A DNA stretch of 64,000 nt from JADGNF01 sp964582085. GTDB lineage: Archaea > Thermoproteota > Bathyarchaeia > Bathyarchaeales > Bathycorpusculaceae. The stretch spans positions 186,001 through 250,000 of the forward strand of contig CAZOPV010000005.1 in the NCBI GenBank assembly GCA_964582085.1. The letters are read 5' to 3'. The notes beneath the pieces are model-generated. The model was not told the DNA's origin and searched no databases. It saw nothing but the letters and a program-made list of their open reading frames with translations. Shown here piece by piece: positions 1 through 8,871 of this stretch (within the stretch, counting starts at the first letter, position 1; each line of letters starts with the position of its first letter). The translations under genes were made by a program, and so were the position numbers.

Positions 1-174
1 CCATGCTGGGCGACCTCCGCTTATACTTGGGTCTAAGCCGTATATGTGGCAGATAATAGAATCAGGTATCTTATTAAAAGGCTTTACTTCGCGTGGTACC
101 GTTTGCAAATATTATAAATGGGCTCACGTTTAATGTTAGCTGAAGTTGGTCAATTTGTTAAAGGAGATCGCTAA

Positions 175-183
175 GTTTTATAA
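175..183 (+). promoter_or_regulatory. TATA box of cysK
   Basis: An archaeal TATA element (tttataag) lies about 45 bases before the cysK ATG. Transcription would be expected to start near position 205, within the palindrome at 199-215. Seen by eye only; no BRE was scored. Confidence 0.5.
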
Positions 184-198
184 GACAGCAAAACATAA

Positions 199-215
199 CA
201 CCGTTATCAACGGTG
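199..215. promoter_or_regulatory. 17-bp palindrome in the cysK leader
   Basis: CACCGTT-ATC-AACGGTG is a perfect 7-bp inverted repeat with a 3-base centre. It sits about where transcription should start and its right arm contains the GGTG of the cysK Shine-Dalgarno site (GGTGA, 8 bases before the ATG). It could be an operator for a dimeric repressor or an RNA hairpin that hides the ribosome binding site. Which of the two cannot be told from sequence. Confidence 0.4.
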
Positions 216-223
216 AATAGAAC

Positions 224-1144
224 ATGAAAAAAATCTACAACAACGTCACCGAAACTATAGGTAAAACCCCCCTCATACGCCTAAACAAACTCACAGAAGG
301 CTTAAACTGCACCATCATCGCCAAAACGGAATCTCGTAACCCCGGGGGCAGCGTAAAAGACCGAATATGCCTCAGCATGATTAGCGAAGCTGAAAAAAGA
401 GGACTACTAAAACCTGACGGCGTTATCATAGAGCCAACTAGCGGTAACACAGGCATAGGTTTAGCCATGATCGCAGCCGTCAAAGGCTATCGACTGATAC
501 TTACCATGCCCGAAACCATGAGCGTTGAACGCCGCAACTTGCTCAAAGCCTACGGCGCTGAACTGGTTCTCACATCTGGTTCTGAAGGCATGAGCGGAGC
601 AGTAAAAAAAGCTGAAGAACTTGCCGCAAAGACACCAAACGCCTTTGTTCCACAGCAATTTAGGAATTTTGCAAATCCAAAAATTCACCGCGAAACTACC
701 GGTCCAGAGATCTGGAATGATACGGAAGGCGAAGTTGACATTTTAGTTGCAGGTGTGGGCACCGGCGGCACAATAACTGGTGTATCCCAATACATTAAAC
801 CTCTTAAACCGCAGTTTAAAGCCATAGCCGTCGAGCCTGAAGCATCTCCTGTGCTTAGCGGCGGCGCCAGAGGTCCACATAAAATCCAGGGAATTGGCGC
901 AGGCTTTATACCTGAAGTTTTGAAGCTGGAATTGATCGATGAAATTGTTAAAGTAAAAGACGAAGATGCACTACAAACTGCACGGCTACTTGCCAAAAAA
1001 GAAGGATTGCTTGTGGGTATATCCTCAGGCGCCGCAACATGGGCGGCACTGGAAATCGCCAAAAGACCCGAAACAACAAACAAACTTATCGTGGTCATCC
1101 TACCCGACACTGGAGAAAGATACCTCAGCACTACATTATTCTAA
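224..1144 (+). CDS. cysK: cysteine synthase (O-acetylserine sulfhydrylase)
   Basis: PLP-dependent beta-substituted alanine synthase that makes L-cysteine from O-acetylserine and sulfide. The 306-residue protein has the full family layout: PLP lysine K45 in NPGGSVKDR, the substrate loop TSGNTG at 72-77, the PLP-phosphate loop GVGTGGT near 176, and a C-terminal LPDTGERYLST. The ATG is preceded by GGTGA at a good distance. cysE follows on the same strand 100 bases later, giving both steps from serine to cysteine. This OAS route is common in bacteria and patchy in archaea, so acquisition by transfer is plausible. A cystathionine beta-synthase role is less likely because there is no CBS extension. 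Confidence 0.95.
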   Translation: MKKIYNNVTETIGKTPLIRLNKLTEGLNCTIIAKTESRNPGGSVKDRICLSMISEAEKRGLLKPDGVIIEPTSGNTGIGLAMIAAVKGYRLILTMPETMSVERRNLLKAYGAELVLTSGSEGMSGAVKKAEELAAKTPNAFVPQQFRNFANPKIHRETTGPEIWNDTEGEVDILVAGVGTGGTITGVSQYIKPLKPQFKAIAVEPEASPVLSGGARGPHKIQGIGAGFIPEVLKLELIDEIVKVKDEDALQTARLLAKKEGLLVGISSGAATWAALEIAKRPETTNKLIVVILPDTGERYLSTTLF

Positions 1145-1208
1145 CCACCTACTTAAACAGCAACTTTCGGCGTGAGCAACTCACAGAAAAAGTCGCTTCT
1201 CTTATATC

Positions 1209-1230
1209 CTTCTTTAATCAATTAAAGAAG
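1209..1230. promoter_or_regulatory. 10-bp inverted repeat upstream of cysE
   Basis: CTTCTTTAAT-ca-ATTAAAGAAG is a perfect 10-bp inverted repeat. It begins directly after a TATA-like stretch (cttatatcc, 1200-1208) and ends 13 bases before the cysE start. A site between TATA and transcription start is a usual place for an archaeal repressor operator. It could also be a weak hairpin at the end of the cysK transcript. Confidence 0.4.
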
Positions 1231-1243
1231 AAGGGACATCAGG

Positions 1244-2281
1244 ATGACGGAAAAGTCGGCTAAACCCCAAAAAAAGGCAAAAAAAGCAACAAAAAAGGAA
1301 GCAGAAGTTTACGCGTGGAACCCAGAAAAAATGCTAAATGCCCTTCTCTCAGGAGAGGAGAAGTTAGAAGACAACTGGGTGGAAAAAGGTTTACCTGAAC
1401 TTGTGGATAACATAATCAAAAACTACCAAGACTTCGGCGGTATGGATCACTTGGAAGGAAAAGACCTCCCTTCCAAGAAGGTTGTGATAGAAGTTCTTGA
1501 AGACCTGTTAACAGTAGTTTTCCCGGGATATTTAGGCAAAACCGAAATCACCAAGTCCAACATGAAATATGTTTTAGGCAACATGTTAACTTCCATATAT
1601 GTCAGGCTTTCAGCCGAAGTGGAAAAAAGTCTCAAGCATATATGCCGCAAAGTCAAAGAGTGCCCACAAGATGTATGCCACAAAAGAGCGCAAGTCATCG
1701 TAAAAGAATTACTAGAAAGAATACCAAAAATAAGAGAACTTCTTAGTGGAGATATACAGGCTGCCTACGACGGGGATCCTGCAGCCATGAGTAATGAAGA
1801 AGTCATACTCAGCTATCCTTGCGTCTTGGCAATAACCACCTACAGAATAGCCCACGAACTTTACCTGCGAGGAGTCCCTCTGATTCCAAGAATCATGAGT
1901 GAGCATGTCCACTCGTTAACAGGTATAGACATTCATCCGGGAGCTAAGATCGGCAAAAACTTCTTCATAGACCACGGCACAGGTGTCGTTATAGGAGAAA
2001 CAACTGAAATTGGCGACAACGTAAAAATGTATCAAGGCGTCACATTGGGCGCGCTAAGTTTTCCCAAAGATGAAAAAGGGCGCGTTATCAAAGGTAGAAA
2101 AAGACACCCTACAATAGGTAACAACGTTGTAATCTACTCGGGAGCAACGTTGCTGGGTCCTGACGCGGTTATAGGCGACAACGTGGTTATCGGCGGCAAC
2201 GTTTGGATAACTTCGCCTGTGCCTGCAGGAACCCAAATAACAATTGCACCACCCGAGCAAAACATCAAAAAACAATGTTAA
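1244..2281 (+). CDS. cysE: serine O-acetyltransferase
   Basis: Acetylates serine with acetyl-CoA to give O-acetylserine, the substrate of the CysK encoded just upstream. The 345-residue protein starts with a lysine-rich tail of about 20 residues and an alpha-helical domain. From about residue 228 it has a left-handed beta helix of hexapeptide repeats (IDIHPGAKIG, VVIGETTEIGDN, VVIYSGATLLG). The IDHGTGVVIGE segment carries the conserved histidine and glycines of serine acetyltransferases. It is longer than E. coli CysE (273) and closer in size to EpsC-like enzymes. The short C-terminal tail ends IAPPEQNIKKQC. Confidence 0.92.
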   Translation: MTEKSAKPQKKAKKATKKEAEVYAWNPEKMLNALLSGEEKLEDNWVEKGLPELVDNIIKNYQDFGGMDHLEGKDLPSKKVVIEVLEDLLTVVFPGYLGKTEITKSNMKYVLGNMLTSIYVRLSAEVEKSLKHICRKVKECPQDVCHKRAQVIVKELLERIPKIRELLSGDIQAAYDGDPAAMSNEEVILSYPCVLAITTYRIAHELYLRGVPLIPRIMSEHVHSLTGIDIHPGAKIGKNFFIDHGTGVVIGETTEIGDNVKMYQGVTLGALSFPKDEKGRVIKGRKRHPTIGNNVVIYSGATLLGPDAVIGDNVVIGGNVWITSPVPAGTQITIAPPEQNIKKQC

Positions 2282-2296
2282 ATATTTAGTACAAAA

Positions 2297-2314
2297 CACT
2301 GTTTTTTTAATTTT
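2297..2314 (+). terminator. T-rich terminator after cysE
   Basis: A run of seven T followed by aatttt lies about 20 bases after the cysE stop. Poly-T tracts of this kind end transcription in archaea without needing a stem-loop. Judged by composition only. Confidence 0.35.
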
Positions 2315-2418
2315 AACGAGTCTCGTAAACTTAAGCTGAAAGCGTTAAAGAAGAAAGTGCGGTGCCCGCAGAATTTGTTATTGCGTATTAAAAAAATAGG
2401 GGAGATAGATTGGCTAGG

Positions 2419-3422
2419 TTATTTTCTTAGTTTCAAGAACGCAACTGCCCCTGCAACAGCTATTATGATAATCACTATTGTAGCTATTACGTAAATGTCG
2501 TTAGAGGTCGAGGTTTCCGGTTGTGGCGATGGAGTAGGAGTAGGTGTGGGAGTGACAGTTGGAGAAAGCGTAGGAGTAAGAGTGGGTGTTGGAGTAGGAG
2601 TTGAAGTGGGAGTAGAAGTTGGCGCAGGAGTGGGCGTAGGAGTCACAGAAGGGGTGGGGGTTGGAGTGGGAGTAGGCGTAGGAGCTGGAGTAGGAGTAGG
2701 TGTGGGAGTGACAGTTGGAGAAGGGGAAGATGTGGGCGCTGCTTCTGCTGAATATGGAAAGTCTCCCCAAGCGTCTGGTACGTCTCGAGAGGTTGGTGGC
2801 CATGCGAGAACCCCTGCTGCGCTGTTGCTTGCGTCATAGACGGCGATTCTGGCTCCAAAGCGAGGACCTATTCCAACATTTTGCTTGTTTATTATTAGTT
2901 CTAAAATCCAGTGGGGTGTGCTTGATGTGGGCGATCCACTGATAGAATCTTTCCATTGGAACTGTGAATCGGGAGAGGCAGTCATTGGAGTCCAACCTGT
3001 TCCAGTTCCCCTGTACCATGTTACAGTACTGTGCCCCACGATATCTAGCCTTACATCGTCGGATTGTGGAGCTCCTCCACCTGTTGGACCGTCTGTACCT
3101 CCGTCGAAGCAGATTTGCCAGTAGTCTTGTGGGTCATTTGTGGTGTCAGACAAAAATTCGATAAGGATAGTCTGGGTAACAACTATAGGGTCAAAAGAGA
3201 CTAGGTTCCACTTATCTCTGAAAACAGCGTTTGCTGTGATGCTTGTCTGTAGGCCATCTGTCCATTCCGTAGCAGTGGTCCATTTTCCGTCAAAAGTGAC
3301 GGCGTTTTGCTTTGAATAGACCATATGAGTGTAGCCGGGCTCAGTTGCCATGACAACTACTGCGCTTACCAACAAAAGACTGCAAAATACAAATACACCG
3401 AAAAAACAAATAAGCGTTTCAC
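2419..3422 (-). CDS. Secreted PT-stalk surface protein with a frame break in the signal peptide
   Basis: Exported, membrane-anchored protein of unknown function. The ectodomain (about 200 residues) is followed by a Pro/Thr stalk of roughly 75 residues, one transmembrane helix and a short basic tail (KLRK). The in-frame 318-residue ORF begins at a TTG inside the hydrophobic signal segment. The natural start is a GTG at 3422 (VKRLFVF...), one frame away. Adding one T to the six-T run on the coding strand (3401-3406) joins the two into a clean signal peptide. The break may be a sequencing error, a mutation or a phase-variable tract. The ectodomain (DYWQICFDGGTDGPTGGG) looks like a beta-sandwich but I do not recognise it. 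The stalk resembles those of other archaeal surface proteins. Confidence 0.7.
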
Positions 3423-3567
3423 CGGTGAGGTTCGCCCCTTTTTTGTTTTTTGGGATAAGGTATAATTGTAGCTGTTCTCTTTAAAAATTTTTTTATTATA
3501 TTGCATTGCAAGATTATTTACGACTGAGGGATTTTTGGACTTTAACAAAAAATGAGGGAAATTTGTT

Positions 3568-4011
3568 TTATAGAAGACGGAAGTTTTCTTTAACTGTGTT
3601 AAGCACCACATGAGTGTTAGTACGTTCAACATAAGGCAGATTTAGCAACCTCTTTGTAAAGGCACCAAGGTCTTCACGGCTTTTGAACTTCGCCACTATA
3701 ACGGCGTCTGTCAATCCTGTGACGTCGTAAACGCTGCAAACGTTGGGAATTTTTGCTATCTCCGCTTCTGTTTCCACTAGTTTGCCTTTGGCGACCGTTA
3801 TCTCCGTGACCACGGTTAATTCGTAACCGAGTTTTTCGTGGTCTAAAATTGCAGAGTAACCCTTAATGAGCCCTTCGTCTTCCATTTTCTTGATTCTGGA
3901 AAGAACTGTGCCAACTGATACGCCTACTGTTTTGGCTATTTGCCTGCTTGAGAAGCGGGCATCCTCTAGGAGGGCTTTTAAGATTTTGTTGTCTACATCG
4001 TTTAGCGTCAT
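3568..4011 (-). CDS. Lrp/AsnC-family transcriptional regulator
   Basis: DNA-binding regulator of 147 residues, the usual family length. Residues 1-50 form the winged HTH (NDVDNKILKALLEDARFSSRQIAKTVGVS). The rest is the RAM/AsnC ligand-binding domain (ELTVVTEITVAKGKL...), which normally binds an amino acid and drives octamer formation. It is monocistronic and divergent from guaA. Its promoter carries an 8-bp palindrome near the expected transcription start, in line with the autoregulation common in this family. Its targets cannot be inferred. Confidence 0.9.
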   Translation of the reverse strand: MTLNDVDNKILKALLEDARFSSRQIAKTVGVSVGTVLSRIKKMEDEGLIKGYSAILDHEKLGYELTVVTEITVAKGKLVETEAEIAKIPNVCSVYDVTGLTDAVIVAKFKSREDLGAFTKRLLNLPYVERTNTHVVLNTVKENFRLL

Positions 4012-4057
4012 TCTTTTCTTTCTCCTGCACGTTTTTTCAAAAAGGGCAGTTCTTTTG

Positions 4058-4097
4058 GAACGTTCTTTTAATTATCGCATGTTTAGGTTTATAAAAT
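4058..4097 (-). promoter_or_regulatory. Promoter and candidate operator of the Lrp gene
   Basis: On the minus strand a TATA-like attttataaac (4097-4087) is followed about 25 bases downstream by the palindrome GAACGTTC (4065-4058), which sits where transcription should begin. A symmetric site at the start point suits autorepression. This is inference from position. Confidence 0.35.
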
Positions 4098-4226
4098 TTT
4101 AGCTTACAAGGAGTCTTAAAAGTGGGAGAAAATAGCAATAAAAGGAGAGGATTAGAAACGAGGTTTACCTTTATATTTAATTTTAAAGGCGGATAATTTT
4201 AAATTGAGGGGAAGGTTCCAATAGCC

Positions 4227-5789
4227 GTGGTTCAGGGCATGCAAACAAAGTATGACACAATACTAGTTCTTGATTTCGGGGGGCAGTACTGCCACCTTAT
4301 TGGCAGAAGAGTCAGGGAACATGGCGTTTACTCTGAAATTGTTCCCCACGACATCACACCTGAAGAAGTCAAAGGATTAGAAGAAAAATTCAACGTTAAA
4401 GGTTTAATCCTGTCCGGAGGCCCCTCCAGCGTTTACGAACCTAATGCGCCCAGAATTAATTTTACAATTTTGGAAATGGGTCTACCTGTTTTAGGTTTGT
4501 GCTACGGCCATCAACTCGTAGCTCAAATGGTCAGAGGCAAAGTCAAGCCTGCAGAGCGCAGAGAATATGGAAGTGCTGTAGTCATAATAGACAAAGCGGT
4601 GGGGGTCTTGAAGGGTATACAACCCAAGGAAATTGTTTGGATGAGTCACGGCGATACTGTCTTCGAGTTGCCGCCGGAGTTTGAAACTTTAGCGCACACT
4701 GAAAGTTGCCCAGTTGCAGCCTACAGGCATAAAACTAAGGCTATTTACGGTTTGCAGTGGCACCCTGAAGTCATTCACACAAAAAATGGTGTACAGATGC
4801 TACGCAACTTCATATTTGACGTTTGCAGGTGTGAAGCGAATTGGAAAATGGACGACCTGATAGGAAAGATGGTCAAAGAAATAAAATCAGAAGTGGGCAA
4901 CGCTAAGGCCATAATTGGTTTGAGCGGGGGAATCGACTCCAGCGTCGCAACAGCTCTTGCAGCAAAAGCTTTGGGGGACAAATTAACCGCGGTTTTTGTG
5001 GATCACGGTTTCATGCGTGAGGGCGAACCTGAAACCATACGGGACACGTTCCAAAAGTTTGGAATTAACTTTGTAGTAGCTAACACTCAGCAAAGGTTTA
5101 TGGATAAACTGAAAGGCGTAATTGATCCTGAGAAGAAACGAAAGATCATCGGGGAAGAATTCATCAGAGTCTTTGAGGAAATTGCTGAGAAGTCAGGAGC
5201 ACAATATTTGATGCAGGGAACAATTTACCCAGACCGAATAGAGTCAGGATTCCGAAAAAACTCCGACGTCATAAAGTCGCACCACAATGTTGCAGGTTTA
5301 CCCTCTAAGATTAAATTCAAGAAGATTGTGGAGCCTCTCCGTGACCTATACAAAGATGAGGTGCGCAAAGTTGCCAAGATGCTTGGCTTGCCAAAGGAAA
5401 TAGTGGACAGACAGCCGTTTCCAGGACCAGGATTAGCGGTGAGGATAATCGGCGAGATAGATGAGGAGAAAGTCAAAGTTGCCAAAAAAACTGACGCTAT
5501 TGTTCGCGAAGAAATCGAAAAGGCAGGGTTAAACGAAAAGTTATGGCAGTACTTTACTGTGCTGACCGACACGAAAGCAACAGGCGTCAAAGGAGACTCT
5601 AGAGCTTACGGATATGTTGTTGCAGTGAGAGCTACAGAAAGCCAAGAAGCTATGACAGCAAACTTTGCACAAATCCCTTATCCTGTGCTAGAGAAAATTT
5701 CAACTCGAATAACCAACGAAGTCCCAGAAGTTACACGTGTGGTGTACGACATAACTCATAAACCGCCTGCGACTATAGAGTGGGAATAA
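4227..5789 (+). CDS. guaA: GMP synthase (glutamine-hydrolysing)
   Basis: Converts XMP to GMP with ATP and glutamine in purine synthesis. Both modules are present in one 520-residue chain. The class I glutamine amidotransferase (to about 200) has nucleophile C92 in GLCYGHQ and the H179/E181 pair in WHPE. The ATP pyrophosphatase has the P-loop SGGIDSS at 233-239, and the C-terminal dimerisation domain ends TRVVYDITHKPPATIEWE. Many euryarchaea split these activities into two proteins, so the fused form is notable here. GTG 4227 follows an aggggaagg SD; an ATG four codons later is an alternative. Confidence 0.96.
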   Translation: MVQGMQTKYDTILVLDFGGQYCHLIGRRVREHGVYSEIVPHDITPEEVKGLEEKFNVKGLILSGGPSSVYEPNAPRINFTILEMGLPVLGLCYGHQLVAQMVRGKVKPAERREYGSAVVIIDKAVGVLKGIQPKEIVWMSHGDTVFELPPEFETLAHTESCPVAAYRHKTKAIYGLQWHPEVIHTKNGVQMLRNFIFDVCRCEANWKMDDLIGKMVKEIKSEVGNAKAIIGLSGGIDSSVATALAAKALGDKLTAVFVDHGFMREGEPETIRDTFQKFGINFVVANTQQRFMDKLKGVIDPEKKRKIIGEEFIRVFEEIAEKSGAQYLMQGTIYPDRIESGFRKNSDVIKSHHNVAGLPSKIKFKKIVEPLRDLYKDEVRKVAKMLGLPKEIVDRQPFPGPGLAVRIIGEIDEEKVKVAKKTDAIVREEIEKAGLNEKLWQYFTVLTDTKATGVKGDSRAYGYVVAVRATESQEAMTANFAQIPYPVLEKISTRITNEVPEVTRVVYDITHKPPATIEWE

Positions 5790-5865
5790 TAGGAGAGGTT
5801 TCTTCTCAAACGGTTTATATTTAGAAAACAGTGATTAGTTACCTCGCCGGTTGAAGGTGGAAACG

Positions 5866-6933
5866 TTGAAAGCAGTAATCCTCATAGGCGGTTTTGGCAC
5901 GAGACTTCGACCATTAACATGTACAAGACCTAAAGCGCTTTTCCCCATAGCAAATAAGCCCTTGCTCCAGATGACGTTTGAAAGGCTCTCAGAGAGCGGA
6001 GTTAACGAGGTTATTTTGGCGGTTAATGCGCTAACGGAATTCCACATTAAACAACAGCGACTACCAAAATGCGGGTTAAAAGTGAAGTTTTCTCGTGACC
6101 CCCCTAAGATGCCTCTGGGTACAGCAGGACCAATCAAGAAGGCAGAGAAACTTATCGGTTACAAAGAGCCATTTCTGGTCCTAAATGGAGACATACTGGC
6201 GGATTTCAGTTACCGAGAGCTTTGGGAAAGCCATAAAGAAGACACAGCAGTCGCAACTATTGCTCTACATGAAGTTGAGAACCCCACCAGATACGGCGTA
6301 GCCGAATTAGCACCTGACAAAAGAATTAAACGTTTCATTGAAAAACCAGCCACGGAAGCAGCGCCTACAAAGCTGATAAATGCAGGCGCCTACGTCCTTA
6401 GTCCGAAAATCTTCAGTTATATCCCTTCTGGACGTGCTGTTTCTATGGAGCGCGAGGTTTTTCCCAAGCTTGCTGAGCAGAACGTCTTCTACGGACACGA
6501 AATCTCAGGGTTGTGGATTGACATGGGCAAACCTGAGGAGTACCTACAGACAAACAGAATCGTTCTGGATACTTTTGGAAGCAAACAAAATATGCCAAAA
6601 ACAGGCAACTTTGAAATCAAACCGCCTGTAGCGGTCGACAAAGGCGTAGTTATAGGGGAAAACTCAGTTGTTGGTCCCTACACTGTTTTGGGCAGAAACG
6701 TTTCCGTTGGATGTAATGTTCACATAAGCAACTCGGTAGTTTTTGCAGACGCAAAAATCGGCGACTTTGCGGCGATAACGGGAGCTCTGATAGGCGAGGG
6801 AGTAGTTGTAGGGAAGAAAACCAAAATTGTTGAGGGCTGCATTATAGCTGATCAAGCCAGAGTTAGAGATGGCGTTGCTCTTGGAAAGGGCGTTTCGGTT
6901 TGTCCCGCAAAAGAAATCTGCGAAGGCATATGA
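5866..6933 (+). CDS. NDP-sugar pyrophosphorylase (mannose-1-phosphate guanylyltransferase type)
   Basis: Activates a sugar 1-phosphate to an NDP-sugar. The N-terminal nucleotidyltransferase opens with KAVILIGGFGTRLRPLT and CTRPKALFPI, the NTP-binding signature of the family. Later conserved segments are LVLNGDIL and a glycine-rich INAGAYVLS. The last 100 residues are a left-handed beta helix (VVIGENSVVGPYTVLG). I place the start at TTG 5866, behind GGTGG, so the enzyme begins MKAVIL; an upstream TTG at 5851 lacks such a site. TATA-like tttatattta lies at 5813-5822. GDP-mannose or UDP-sugar specificity cannot be fixed from sequence. It opens a nucleotide-sugar block with the mutase and dehydrogenase-like genes downstream. 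Confidence 0.88.
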   Translation: MKAVILIGGFGTRLRPLTCTRPKALFPIANKPLLQMTFERLSESGVNEVILAVNALTEFHIKQQRLPKCGLKVKFSRDPPKMPLGTAGPIKKAEKLIGYKEPFLVLNGDILADFSYRELWESHKEDTAVATIALHEVENPTRYGVAELAPDKRIKRFIEKPATEAAPTKLINAGAYVLSPKIFSYIPSGRAVSMEREVFPKLAEQNVFYGHEISGLWIDMGKPEEYLQTNRIVLDTFGSKQNMPKTGNFEIKPPVAVDKGVVIGENSVVGPYTVLGRNVSVGCNVHISNSVVFADAKIGDFAAITGALIGEGVVVGKKTKIVEGCIIADQARVRDGVALGKGVSVCPAKEICEGI

Positions 6934-6949
6934 ACCCTAAAACCTAAAA

Positions 6950-7038
6950 CAGAGTATCAGCCTTTCTTTTTTGAGACATTCTTGTTCCTCTCGTAGAAGA
7001 CCCACTTGATTTTCCTTTCTTCTGAGAAAGATACTCTG
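6950..7038. repeat. Long-range inverted repeat in the 6934-7274 gap
   Basis: Nine-base arms cagagtatc (6950-6958) and gatactctg (7030-7038) are exact reverse complements. A further TTTCT/AGAAA pairing lies inside them after a 4-base bulge. The region is otherwise a 340-base gene-free stretch. It could fold into a stem enclosing a 60-70-base loop, as in a small structured RNA. I see no known RNA family and no convincing protein on either strand. Confidence 0.3.
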
Positions 7039-7274
7039 CCTCACTTGAGGGTTTTCGCATTATAAACAGATATTTAAAACCACGCATTACCTGCCTGTGC
7101 CAAAAAGCATTCGTTTGGACATTCTTCCTGTTAACGGTTAGTTCACGCAAAAATAAAACCACGTATCTCTGTCTCAGTGTTAGTTGTTTTCAGCGTCATA
7201 ATTAAATTTGAGTCTTCCATCAAGTTATTCTCAAGATGCAAATTTCTTAATTAAATCTTCTTTCATTAGCCTGT

Positions 7275-7466
7275 ATGTCCAGTATTTTTCTACATAAGAG
7301 CGATAGCGGTAATTGTACAGATCTACTTAGGTTAGGCAGAAAGGAAGCCCAGAGAAAATTACAGTTATTTGAAGCTACGAAAAGTGAACTAAAACAACTA
7401 TGGGAACACGCCAAAATTAAAATTCAAGAATGCCTTCTACAGAAAGGGGAGATCCACACAGTATGA
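7275..7466 (+). CDS. Possible small protein coupled to the phosphosugar mutase
   Basis: A 63-residue ORF whose TGA overlaps the ATG of the downstream mutase gene (ATGA), the arrangement used for translational coupling. It is rich in charged residues and likely helical (LGRKEAQRKLQLFEATKSELKQLWEHAKIKIQ). There is no SD before its ATG and I know no family for it. It may be a chance ORF in the leader of the mutase gene. Confidence 0.3.
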   Translation: MSSIFLHKSDSGNCTDLLRLGRKEAQRKLQLFEATKSELKQLWEHAKIKIQECLLQKGEIHTV

Positions 7467-8833
7467 GTCCAAACAAACTTTTCGGAACAAACGGTGTCCG
7501 AGGTATAGTTAACAAAGAACTGACTCCTGAGATGGCAATTAAAGTAGGATTAGCTATTGGCACTTTTTTTGGGAAAAAGAAAAACCTGCTCGTGGGACAC
7601 GACGCGCGAACCAGTGGACCCATGTTCGCCAGAGCAGTCATCTCAGGCCTCACCGCAACAGGGTGCAATGTTTTCTTCGCGGGTATGGCGCCTACACCGG
7701 CCCTTCAATACGCGGTTAAAAACCACCAGATGGACGGAGGCGTCATAATCACAGCTTCTCACAACCCACCTGAATACAATGGCATAAAAGCCATCTGGAA
7801 CGACGGCATCGAAGTCAGCCACGAACAAGAAATCGATATTGAAAAGATCTATTTTGAAAACAAATTCCAGTTTGCAGAATGGAAACAACTGGGTACAGTT
7901 CAAGAATTGTCCAGCATCAATGACGAATACGTGGAGGCCATAAAGAAACACGTAGATGCCGCCAAAATCGCCGCGAAAAAATTTCACGTTGTCATTGACG
8001 CAGCAAACAGTGTAGGCGGATTAACAGCACCAAGGCTCCTTCGTGAGCTTGGATGTAAAATTACTAGTCTCAACGCAAACATAGATGGGACCTTTCCAGG
8101 CAGATTACCTGAGCCTCGCCCCGAAAACCTGACGGAGCTTGCCAAGATGGTTAAAGCTGTTAACGCAGACTTGGGGGTAGCTTTTGATGGCGACGCTGAC
8201 CGATCCATTTTTGTTGACGAAACAGGACAAATTCACATGGGAGACAAAACATTTGCGGTTGTCGCAAAGCAGTTTCTCCTCAAAAACCCCAATTCAAAAA
8301 TAGTAACACCTGTCAGTTCTTCAACGCTTATAAAGGATGTGGCAGACGCGTATAAAGGCGAAATTGTTTGGACTAAAGTAGGCAGCGTCACAGTTTCTCA
8401 GAAAATGAAAGAAGTCAAAGCAAAACTTGGCGGCGAAGAAAACGGAGGCATCTTTTACGGACCACACCAAGCTGTGCGCGACGGCGCAATGACAACAGCT
8501 TTACTTCTGAACATCATGGCAGATACGGGAGAAACGCTCTCTAAGCTTGTGGGGGAGCAGCCACAATATTTCATTGAAAAGGGGAAAGTTGACTGTCCTG
8601 ACGACAAGAAACAAAAACTCTTAGAGAAGCTACTGGAAGAGCTTCGAGGCATGGATGTAAACACTTTGGATGGCGCAAAGATCTGGTTTGAAGATAAAAG
8701 CGCCATATTACTCAGACCCAGCGGTACAGAACCCACATTTAGAATGTATGCTGAAGCAAAAACCCAGCAACGTGCCACCAAACTGATTGAAGAATACACC
8801 GCAAAACTCAATGCTATTCTTGAAACCATTTAA
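7463..8833 (+). CDS. glmM: Phosphoglucosamine mutase / phosphomannomutase family enzyme
   Basis: Alpha-D-phosphohexomutase that interconverts 6- and 1-phosphosugars ahead of nucleotide-sugar formation. All four family motifs are present: the phosphoserine loop TASHNPPEYNG, the metal loop DGDADR, the sugar-binding GEENGG, and the phosphate-binding RPSGTEPTFRMYAEA. ATG 7463 (MSPNKLFGTNGVRG) follows aaggggag and fits the family N-terminus; an in-frame ATG at 7430 has no SD. The length of 456 residues is normal. Archaeal members include both glucosamine and mannose mutases, so glmM is the family name rather than a proven substrate. Confidence 0.88.
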   Translation: MSPNKLFGTNGVRGIVNKELTPEMAIKVGLAIGTFFGKKKNLLVGHDARTSGPMFARAVISGLTATGCNVFFAGMAPTPALQYAVKNHQMDGGVIITASHNPPEYNGIKAIWNDGIEVSHEQEIDIEKIYFENKFQFAEWKQLGTVQELSSINDEYVEAIKKHVDAAKIAAKKFHVVIDAANSVGGLTAPRLLRELGCKITSLNANIDGTFPGRLPEPRPENLTELAKMVKAVNADLGVAFDGDADRSIFVDETGQIHMGDKTFAVVAKQFLLKNPNSKIVTPVSSSTLIKDVADAYKGEIVWTKVGSVTVSQKMKEVKAKLGGEENGGIFYGPHQAVRDGAMTTALLLNIMADTGETLSKLVGEQPQYFIEKGKVDCPDDKKQKLLEKLLEELRGMDVNTLDGAKIWFEDKSAILLRPSGTEPTFRMYAEAKTQQRATKLIEEYTAKLNAILETI

Positions 8834-8871
8834 GAAGGTCCTTTTATGCCCTCTGTAGGAGGTGACGTGAA

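Noticed and set aside
2..133. Open frame from the window edge (ends KYYKWAHV)
   Set aside because: 43 codons with no recognisable family, TATA-like sequence inside it, and no second line of support; it may be chance or the tail of a gene outside the window.
2500..2730. Short-period repeats that could suggest a CRISPR or minisatellite
   Set aside because: They are 6-base Pro-Thr codon repeats inside a coding region; no spacers or regular units.
2495..2839. Val/Gly repeat ORF on the plus strand
   Set aside because: It is the antisense reading of the Pro/Thr stalk codons of the surface protein at 2419-3422.
6944..7162. 72-residue minus-strand ORF
   Set aside because: No SD, no family, and it overlaps the stem-forming region; composition looks random.
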